Source: Lachnospiraceae bacterium UBA7060 (GTDB lineage: Bacteria; Bacillota; Clostridia; Lachnospirales; Lachnospiraceae). Taken from it: DNA of 16,730 bases. A program made the position numbers and the translations under genes. The notes beneath the pieces were generated by a model. That model saw nothing but the letters and a program-made list of their open reading frames with translations. It had not been told where the DNA came from and did not search any database. Numbering within the stretch: the first letter of the stretch is position 1; each line of letters begins with the position of its first letter. The stretch is taken from assembly GCA_002493835.1 (NCBI GenBank), contig DLAA01000156.1, positions 1 through 16,730 on the forward strand, written 5' to 3'. Shown here one piece after another: positions 6,040 to 11,700 of this stretch.

Positions 6040-6162
6040 ATGATAAAGAGAACAACCCGGAATCTGAAACAGCAGGAAGTGGACACAACAAGAAATCGTT
6101 CGCGAATCAAATTAAATGTTTGGCGTAATGAAAAGCGTTTTATATATCTCACATCGATATGA
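6040..6162 (+). CDS. Possible small basic peptide (40 codons), uncertain
   Basis: An ATG at 6040 has AGAGGA (6027-6032) 7 nt upstream and runs 40 codons to TGA at 6160-6162. The peptide is strongly basic (MIKRTTRNLKQQEVDTTRNR at the start), with no recognisable motif. It lies between two regulators and just before the polymerase promoter. It could be a leader peptide, a gene remnant or chance. An antisense open frame covers the same bases and looks less likely. Confidence 0.2.
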   Translation: MIKRTTRNLKQQEVDTTRNRSRIKLNVWRNEKRFIYLTSI

Positions 6163-6173
6163 AAGGGTTTATA

Positions 6174-6202
6174 TTGCATTTTCATAGCAAGTATGATATA
6201 AT
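6174..6202 (+). promoter_or_regulatory. Sigma-A type promoter with extended -10 for the EpsG-like gene
   Basis: TTGCAT (6174-6179) and TATAAT (6197-6202) are separated by exactly 17 nt, with TG at 6194-6195 making an extended -10 (TGATATAAT). The predicted start near 6209 gives a 40-nt leader to the ATG at 6249. Confidence 0.85.
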
Positions 6203-6248
6203 ATAAAACTGTAAAATTACTTCGAAAAGAAGTACAAGGTGGAAAATT

Positions 6249-7361
6249 ATGAATGGTTTTTATTGGATTTATCTGATTATGTTTGCGGCTATGCTCTGCT
6301 ATAATTTTACCACCTCCAAAGAAAACAAGAGATTGCTTTTTTACGGAGCCAGCGGGTTTTTAATCCTAATGTTTGTTGTGCAGGATTTCAGCGTCAGTGC
6401 TGATATGGCAGAGTATATGCGCCAGTATGATATGATCCCTACCCTGTCCCTGGGGCAAATGCTGACCCATAAATTTGAAATCGGTTATGTATTGCTGTGC
6501 CGGGTGCTGGAATTCCTGTTCGAGGGAAGAAGAGTTCTGCTGCTGGTGATCAGTATACTGATTATGGTTCCCTTTACCCGCCTTTATGAAAACGAAACAG
6601 AGCAGCCAATGGTTGCCCTGATGGCATTTCTCGCCTTGGGTATGTACCAGCATGCCCTGATTTTCTGGCGGCAACTGGCAGCAATGGCAATTTTGACGTT
6701 CTCTTATCGGTTTGTTCGTGAAAGAAAACTGCTTCCTTTTTTGCTGACAGTATTGACAGCTATGACCTTCCACAAGGCGTCCGCTGTATTTGTGGTTATC
6801 TATATTCTATACGCCATACCCATCAATAAATGGCTGCTCATTGCCGCGGCAGTTATTTCTCTGCTGGGCGGTTTGTTCTGTGACCAGATTATGGATTTCA
6901 TTTTAAACAACATTATCACTTATCACGAAATATATCATATTCGTGATGGCGGGGAGACAATGTTGATTGTGCTGTGGGTTGTGGTGCTGCTGTCGTACTG
7001 GCTGCTGAAAGAACGAATGAATGAGGCAACAATTCGGCTTCCCTTCCTGATGGTGCTTACAGCTGCGGTACTCCAGCCAGTATGCTTTGCGTTTTATAAT
7101 TGGCTCCGGGTTGTTCTGTTCTTCCGGGTTGCTTTGGTCGCCCTGAGTGCGCAGCTTTATACGTCCATTTTTTGCAGAAAAAGTGGAAACAAGGTTCTTT
7201 TGCTGATGGAACGCTGGATGCCGAAAGCATATCATGCAGTGCTTCGTGTATACGATTCCAGAGGATTTCAGATAGCGGCACAGTGCATGATGTTTGCTGT
7301 ACTGTTTTTGTGGTACCTGAGTGAGCTGGATGGGGCAGTTTACCTTATGACGCCGCTCTAA
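6249..7361 (+). CDS. EpsG/Wzy-like membrane polysaccharide polymerase
   Basis: A 370-aa integral membrane protein with about ten hydrophobic segments spread over its length. The EpsG-family signature is visible: an early extracytoplasmic loop with SVSADMAEYMRQYD, FEIGYVLLCRVLEF after it, then WRQLAAMAILTFSYRFVRERK with the conserved Arg and the basic end of a helix, and AMTFHKASAVFV (Phe-His before Ser/Ala). Members of this family polymerise lipid-linked repeat units on the outer face of the membrane (the Wzy step) in exopolysaccharide loci. The ATG at 6249 follows AGGTGG by 6 nt. It has its own strong promoter, and a second promoter separates it from the rhamnosyltransferase gene. No Wzx flippase is visible here, so its partner must be encoded elsewhere. 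The family call is good; the glycan substrate is unknown. Confidence 0.83.
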   Translation: MNGFYWIYLIMFAAMLCYNFTTSKENKRLLFYGASGFLILMFVVQDFSVSADMAEYMRQYDMIPTLSLGQMLTHKFEIGYVLLCRVLEFLFEGRRVLLLVISILIMVPFTRLYENETEQPMVALMAFLALGMYQHALIFWRQLAAMAILTFSYRFVRERKLLPFLLTVLTAMTFHKASAVFVVIYILYAIPINKWLLIAAAVISLLGGLFCDQIMDFILNNIITYHEIYHIRDGGETMLIVLWVVVLLSYWLLKERMNEATIRLPFLMVLTAAVLQPVCFAFYNWLRVVLFFRVALVALSAQLYTSIFCRKSGNKVLLLMERWMPKAYHAVLRVYDSRGFQIAAQCMMFAVLFLWYLSELDGAVYLMTPL

Positions 7362-7420
7362 AATCTTTCTAAATAGTATTTTATGGTATCTTTTTGGTAT
7401 ATTTTACAGAATGCCCACTC

Positions 7421-7449
7421 TTGACAGCACGAAAAATAAGTCGTATACT
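7421..7449 (+). promoter_or_regulatory. Perfect -35 promoter for the rhamnosyltransferase-rmlA unit
   Basis: TTGACA (7421-7426, full consensus) and TATACT (7444-7449) are separated by exactly 17 nt. Predicted start is near 7456, with TAGGAG (7478-7483) as the ribosome site. The upstream bases are A/T-rich, which may act as an UP element. Confidence 0.85.
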
Positions 7450-7488
7450 GCATCAATGAATACGAGTTAATAAATCTTAGGAGCAAAA

Positions 7489-8385
7489 ATGAAATATGCG
7501 CTGATTACGGTGTTCCATCCTTCTGAACAAGTAAAGAACAATATCAATATGATTGCGAATCAGGTGGATGTCACAATCATCTGTGACAACAGCCCCGAGC
7601 CGAATCGTGTGCTTTTTGCACCGCTGACTGAGGCACATAACATACACTATCTCTTTTTTGGAGAAAATCTGGGGCTGTCCCGGGCGTTTAACCGGGCACT
7701 GCTGGACACCCAATACGGTTGGCGGGATGACGATTATTTATTCTTTTTCGATCAGGATTCGGTCATTGGCGAAGATCATATTGAGACCTTGATTTCTACA
7801 TACACAAAAGTAAGAGAAAAGTGCAGGATTGGCTGTCTGGGACCTGTGTACTTTAACACAAGCAGCGGCAGAGTGGAAATTCCAAAGAAAAAAAGAATGA
7901 TATCTGAAAAAACCTACGTTGTTTCAAGCGTTATCACATCCTCCATGCTGTGCTGTTACGGTGATTTGCGGGAGATTGGCTTTTGGAACGAAGCTGTTTT
8001 TTTGGATATGGCAGATTGGGATCTATGCTGGAGAATGCAATCGCTGGGTAAAGTATGCTGTCTGACGGATGCGGCTGTGTTGCGTCACTCCGTGGGGATG
8101 GGGGAAAAGAAGATTGGTCCATTTCACCTGCGGGTCGGGGCGCCAATCCGGGAATACTACCAGATTCGGGACTGTATGTACCTGCTGAAAAAGGAATACA
8201 CACCACTGAAATATCGCATCCGTTTTCTGGCCATGCTTCTGATACGCTCCCCGCTGCATGTATTTTTCTTAGATCACAGAAAGGCACGAATGGAGTACAT
8301 TTTACGGGGGGTGAAAGACTTTTACCGTGGTGTACACGGTGAATTCATGCCAGAGGATGAAAAAGTGAAGTATGTTTCTGTTTAA
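7489..8385 (+). CDS. Family 2 glycosyltransferase, rhamnosyltransferase-like
   Basis: This 298-aa cytoplasmic enzyme has a GT-A fold: N-terminal KYALITVFHPSEQ, donor-site ICDNS, NLGLSRAFNRAL (60-71), and the metal site FFDQDS (86-91). It then has DMADWDLCWRMQSLG with the likely catalytic Asp176/Asp178, and RHSVGMG. The FDQDS plus D.D..WR pattern is the one I associate with dTDP-rhamnose-dependent rhamnosyltransferases (RfbF/WbbL type). The next gene is rmlA, which supplies the dTDP-sugar pathway, and this supports the assignment. The ATG at 7489 has TAGGAG 5 nt upstream, and transcription starts from the perfect promoter at 7421-7449. It presumably adds a rhamnose to the lipid-linked glycan. 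Donor specificity is inferred from family resemblance and context. Confidence 0.85.
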   Translation: MKYALITVFHPSEQVKNNINMIANQVDVTIICDNSPEPNRVLFAPLTEAHNIHYLFFGENLGLSRAFNRALLDTQYGWRDDDYLFFFDQDSVIGEDHIETLISTYTKVREKCRIGCLGPVYFNTSSGRVEIPKKKRMISEKTYVVSSVITSSMLCCYGDLREIGFWNEAVFLDMADWDLCWRMQSLGKVCCLTDAAVLRHSVGMGEKKIGPFHLRVGAPIREYYQIRDCMYLLKKEYTPLKYRIRFLAMLLIRSPLHVFFLDHRKARMEYILRGVKDFYRGVHGEFMPEDEKVKYVSV

Positions 8386-8409
8386 TTTTGAATGGTTTCG
8401 GAGGTTAAT

Positions 8410-9300
8410 ATGAAAGGTATCATTCTGGCCGGCGGTTCCGGCACCCGGCTTTATCCGCTGACAAAGGTTACATCCAAACAATTGCTGCCGATATATGACA
8501 AACCGATGATCTACTACCCTTTGTCCACGCTGATGCTGGCTGGCATTCGGGATATTCTGATCATTTCCACGCCCACGGATACGCCTAGGTTTGAGAATCT
8601 TCTCGGAGATGGCAGCCATTTTGGTATTCACCTGCGCTATGCGGTGCAGCCGTCTCCGGATGGCCTTGCCCAGGCGTTTTTGATAGGCAAGGAATTTATT
8701 GGCGATGAGCCATGTGCCATGGTGCTGGGGGACAATATCTTCTATGGAAACGGCTTTTCTCCCTTGCTGAGGCAGGCTGTCCAAAATGCGGAAGCCGGCC
8801 GGGCTACGGTGTTTGGTTACTATGTTCCGGACCCTGAACGGTTTGGCGTGGTTGAATTCGATGATACGGGTAAGGTTATCTCCGTAGAAGAAAAGCCTTC
8901 GAATCCTAAGAGTAATTATGCGATTACGGGACTGTATTTTTATCCCAAAGGCGTTTCTCAAATGGCGGAAGAAGTGAAGCCCTCTGCCCGGGGCGAACTG
9001 GAAATTACGACGCTCAATGATATGTACTTAAAGCGGGACCGTCTGAACGTTCAACTTATGGGCCGTGGTTTTGCTTGGCTGGATACTGGCACAATGGAAA
9101 GCCTGCTGGAGGCAGCGGAATTCGTCCACATGGTTGAGAAGCGGCAGGGCATCAAAATTTCCGCTCCTGAAGAAATTGCTTACCGCTTTGGCTGGATCAC
9201 CACGGAGGAACTGCTGGAATCTGCCAAAATCTACGGAAAATCCCCCTATGGCCTGCACTTGACCCGGGTAGCAGAGGATCGCGTAAAGCATCTGCGGTAA
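8410..9300 (+). CDS. rmlA: Glucose-1-phosphate thymidylyltransferase
   Basis: This 296-aa enzyme makes dTDP-glucose from glucose-1-phosphate and dTTP, the first step toward dTDP-L-rhamnose and other 6-deoxysugars. Nucleotidyltransferase motifs are intact: GGSGTRLYPLT near the N-terminus, SKQLLPIYDKPMIYYPLS, LGDNIFYG with metal-binding Asp108, VEEKP (159-163), GELEIT (195-200), and WLDTGT (223-228). Length matches the family. I place the start at the ATG at 8410 because GGAGG lies just upstream (8400-8404) and the protein should begin MKGIILAGG; an in-frame earlier start at 8392 lacks support. It follows the rhamnosyltransferase by 24 nt and precedes a 38-codon relic of rmlB by 12 nt, so it was once part of an rml operon. 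Confidence 0.97.
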   Translation: MKGIILAGGSGTRLYPLTKVTSKQLLPIYDKPMIYYPLSTLMLAGIRDILIISTPTDTPRFENLLGDGSHFGIHLRYAVQPSPDGLAQAFLIGKEFIGDEPCAMVLGDNIFYGNGFSPLLRQAVQNAEAGRATVFGYYVPDPERFGVVEFDDTGKVISVEEKPSNPKSNYAITGLYFYPKGVSQMAEEVKPSARGELEITTLNDMYLKRDRLNVQLMGRGFAWLDTGTMESLLEAAEFVHMVEKRQGIKISAPEEIAYRFGWITTEELLESAKIYGKSPYGLHLTRVAEDRVKHLR

Positions 9301-9312
9301 GGAGAAGAATGT

Positions 9313-9429
9313 ATGACGATTATTGTAACTGGAGGCGCTGGTTTTATCGGTTCCAATTTTATTTTCCATATGCTGGGAAAATATCCGGACTACCGCGCAG
9401 GCAACCTGTCCACGCTGGCACCCCTCTGA
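9313..9429 (+). pseudogene. rmlB: dTDP-glucose 4,6-dehydratase remnant, truncated and internally deleted
   Basis: Following GGAGAAG, an ATG at 9313 opens a 38-codon frame beginning MTIIVTGGAGFIGSNFIFHM, the exact N-terminus of RmlB with its NAD-binding GGAGFIGS motif. After PDYR the frame jumps to AGNLSTLAP; in intact RmlB about nine residues (strand and loop containing LDKLTY) stand between these two parts, so an in-frame deletion has occurred. The frame then stops at TGA (9427-9429) where the real protein continues for about 300 more residues. The catalytic Tyr-Lys pair and the substrate domain are missing. It cannot be functional. Its correct position after rmlA marks the edge of a deleted rmlBCD segment replaced by the Wzm-Wzt operon. 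Confidence 0.9.
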
Positions 9430-9612
9430 CATTAAGCGATAAAGATCAGAAGTGACTGGGGATTAAGGATAGTTTCTGCTTTTGATTCTTTATTTTCCCT
9501 TATTCTGGATAGAAAATCTGCGTGGCAAAATTTTGCGGCTGTGGTTTGGCCCAATGTTACAATTGACGCCAATCGAATTCAGCATATTTATTTCCTGAGG
9601 AGGAGCATTTGA
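9430..9612 (+). other. 183-nt junction between the rmlB relic and the ABC transporter operon
   Basis: A frame without stops runs 9436-9609 (58 codons) in the same phase as the rmlB relic but has no ATG, and its translation matches nothing I recognise. It ends with TGA at 9610-9612, directly before the TTG of the permease gene. No convincing promoter or terminator is seen, and the stretch is probably a recombination scar. Confidence 0.45.
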
Positions 9613-10404
9613 TTGAAGATATTTATAAGCGAACTATGGCGGGACCGATCCATTATATGGCAGCTTGCTAAAAATGATTGTAAAGCCAGATTTGCCGCTT
9701 CCGCACTGGGAGTTGTCTGGTCATTTCTTCAGCCTCTGCTGAATGTTCTGGTATTGTGGTTTGTTTTTCAGGTTGGCTTCAAGTCTACACCCGTGGAAAA
9801 CATTCCGTTTATTGTCTGGTATATCCCTGCGTTCCTGAGCTGGAATTTCTTTCAGGAGGCAGTATCACAGGCTACAAACAGCTTGCTTGATTATAACTAT
9901 TTGGTTAAAAAAGTCAATTTTAATGTGCCGATGATTCCTTTGATTAAGGTAATTTCAGCTGCGATAATCCATATGGCTTTTATTATCTTTATCGTGGTAA
10001 TCAACCTGATTTACGGCAGGAAACCGACCGTATATTTCCTGCAGATGTTTTACTATTTTTTGTGCGCATTTTGTCTGAGCGCCTCACTTGGCTGGCTCCT
10101 TTCTGCACTGAACGTTTTCCTGCGGGATGTAGCCAATCTGGTGGCTCTTTTTCTGCAGATAGGCTTCTGGATGACTCCTCTGTTTTGGGACCCTGCCGGA
10201 CTGACACCTATTGTTCAGCGTTTGCTAAAATTGAATCCAATGTATTATGTTTGCATGGGGTATCGTGAATCTGTCATTGCTGCGATTCCGTTTTGGGATC
10301 ACCCTAAATTGACTGTGTATTTTTGGTGTTTGGTTATTGTATTTTTTTTGAGCGGAACCGCAATTTTCCGCCGTCTGCGTCCTTATTTTGCGGATGCCTT
10401 GTAA
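9613..10404 (+). CDS. wzm: ABC-2 type polysaccharide export permease (Wzm/TagG-like)
   Basis: A 263-aa inner-membrane protein with six hydrophobic spans, the normal size for Wzm. Family features are the amphipathic N-terminus LWRDRSIIWQLAKNDCKARF, ALGVVWSFLQPLLNVLVLWFVF, the ISAAIIHMAFIIFIVV span, LNVFLRDVANLVALFLQIGFWMTPLFW, and LKLNPMYYVCMGYR near the end. It forms the transmembrane channel through which the ATPase encoded 9 nt downstream moves a completed lipid-linked glycan outwards. The start is a TTG at 9613: an in-frame TGA lies directly before it, and GAGGAGG (9597-9603) precedes it by 9 nt. It heads the five-gene operon to 15944. Teichoic-acid TagG has the same fold, but the neighbouring Wzt with a C-terminal extension favours Wzm. 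Confidence 0.9.
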   Translation: MKIFISELWRDRSIIWQLAKNDCKARFAASALGVVWSFLQPLLNVLVLWFVFQVGFKSTPVENIPFIVWYIPAFLSWNFFQEAVSQATNSLLDYNYLVKKVNFNVPMIPLIKVISAAIIHMAFIIFIVVINLIYGRKPTVYFLQMFYYFLCAFCLSASLGWLLSALNVFLRDVANLVALFLQIGFWMTPLFWDPAGLTPIVQRLLKLNPMYYVCMGYRESVIAAIPFWDHPKLTVYFWCLVIVFFLSGTAIFRRLRPYFADAL

Positions 10405-10413
10405 GGAGTAAAC

Positions 10414-11688
10414 ATGACAAATGATGAATATGTGATTCAATGTGAAGGTGTTCAAAAAAAATATGCCTTATATAAAAAGCGCAGTGACCAGTTGCTGGAG
10501 AATCTCATGCCTGGAAAAAAATCCTACCATACGGATTTTTTTGCGCTTAATGGTATTACATTCAATGTAAAAAAAGGAGAATGTGTCGGCATTATCGGGA
10601 AAAACGGTTCTGGCAAGTCTACCCTTTTAAAGATCCTTACAGGTGTTTTGACTCCCTCTAGTGGAACGGCCATAATCAATGGGCGTGTGGCGGCTCTGCT
10701 GGAACTTGGTGCCGGCTTTAATCCAGAGTATACTGGGTATGAGAATATTTACCTTAATGGTACGATTATGGGTTATAGTCGGGAGGAGATGGAGCAGAGA
10801 ATCCCGGAGATTATTTCTTTTGCGGATATTGGTGATTTCATTAATCAGCCCGTGAAAATCTATTCCTCTGGAATGTTTGTCAGGCTGGCATTTGCAGTGG
10901 CTATCAGTGTAGATCCAGATGTCTTGATCATTGATGAAGCATTGGCTGTTGGAGATGTCTTTTTTCAGCTGAAGTGTTATAAGAAGTTTGAGGATTTTAA
11001 AAAACAGGGCAAAACGATTCTTTTTGTCAGCCATGACCAGTCCAGTATAATAAAATATTGCGACCGGGCAATTCTGCTTAATGAGGGAAACCTGATCTGT
11101 GACACCACGACCAAAGAGGCCATCGATTGTTATAAAGAACTTTTGGTGAATGCTTCCGCTGAAAACGTAGATATGAATTGCAGCGAACCGGCAGCAATTT
11201 CCACTGTTAGTTGGAAGTCCAATTATCGCTTGAATGAAAAGACCCTGGAGTACGGAGATAAGACAGCGGAGATTGTAGACTTTGGTGTTTTTGATGCCAA
11301 CGGTAAGATTACCTCAACCTATTTTCGCAATGAGGAATATGAGATACGGATGAAGGTGGTCTTTCGCGAACCGGCCGATTCCCCAATTTTTGCCATCACC
11401 TTTAAAGACTTTATGGGGCTGGAGATTGCAGGAACCAATACCATGCAGGAGAATATAGAAACTGGAACGTTCCGTCCGGGTGAGACAGCAACTGTTTCTT
11501 TCCGTGCGAGATTTCCTTTCCAGAACCAACCATTTTTCCTGTCTTTTGGTTGCACAAAATTTAATCAGCTGGGGGACCTGGAAGTGATGCACCGCCTGTA
11601 TGATGTGCTTTGCGTTCAGACAGTGGGTTCCAAGGTGACTAACGGATTCTTTGATATGGATGCAAAGGTGAAAATCAAGCGAACATAA
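10414..11688 (+). CDS. wzt: ABC polysaccharide export ATPase with C-terminal carbohydrate-binding-type domain (Wzt)
   Basis: A 424-aa cytoplasmic ATPase of the Wzt family. The nucleotide-binding domain (about 1-245) has Walker A GKNGSGKST (62-70), the signature YSSGMFVRLAFA (150-161), Walker B LIIDE (171-175), the family GD pair at 180-181, and the H-loop His207. Residues about 255-424 form an extra C-terminal domain rich in beta strands, the Wzt_C position. In E. coli O8/O9a this domain recognises the non-reducing-end cap of the finished glycan, so only terminated chains are exported. The ATG at 10414 follows GGAG by 6 nt. The gene lies 9 nt after wzm and 12 nt before the methyltransferase-kinase gene, exactly the partners expected. 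TagH-like ATPases lack this kind of domain, so Wzt is favoured. Confidence 0.92.
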   Translation: MTNDEYVIQCEGVQKKYALYKKRSDQLLENLMPGKKSYHTDFFALNGITFNVKKGECVGIIGKNGSGKSTLLKILTGVLTPSSGTAIINGRVAALLELGAGFNPEYTGYENIYLNGTIMGYSREEMEQRIPEIISFADIGDFINQPVKIYSSGMFVRLAFAVAISVDPDVLIIDEALAVGDVFFQLKCYKKFEDFKKQGKTILFVSHDQSSIIKYCDRAILLNEGNLICDTTTKEAIDCYKELLVNASAENVDMNCSEPAAISTVSWKSNYRLNEKTLEYGDKTAEIVDFGVFDANGKITSTYFRNEEYEIRMKVVFREPADSPIFAITFKDFMGLEIAGTNTMQENIETGTFRPGETATVSFRARFPFQNQPFFLSFGCTKFNQLGDLEVMHRLYDVLCVQTVGSKVTNGFFDMDAKVKIKRT

Positions 11689-11700
11689 GAGGTGGAAATA

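Larger units (their letters stand above)
5928..6248. other. AT-rich 321-nt intergenic region between the second RHH gene and the EpsG-like gene
   Basis: It holds the palindrome (5943-5959), the 12-bp-spaced repeats (5976-6007), a possible 40-codon basic + strand ORF at 6040-6162 preceded by AGAGGA, and a strong promoter (6174-6202). Near 6219-6233 a 5-bp hairpin ACTTC/GAAGT sits in the leader of the next gene. I recognise no RNA gene and no mobile-element end. Confidence 0.6.

Noticed and set aside
5952..6185. A 77-aa minus-strand open frame upstream of the second RHH gene
   Set aside because: Low-complexity AT-rich translation with no ribosome site, overlapping the palindrome and repeat array.
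5718..6248. Toxin-antitoxin operon around the second RHH gene
   Set aside because: No toxin-like gene follows or precedes the RHH gene on the same strand; the next minus-strand gene is a glycosyltransferase with its own promoter.
8302..8961. A 219-aa minus-strand open frame opposite rmlA
   Set aside because: Antisense to rmlA with its full motif set; no domain seen.
9563..9590. TTGACG/TATTTA as a promoter for the Wzm-Wzt operon
   Set aside because: The 16-nt spacer is acceptable, but the start point would fall on the ribosome binding site at 9597-9603, leaving almost no leader.
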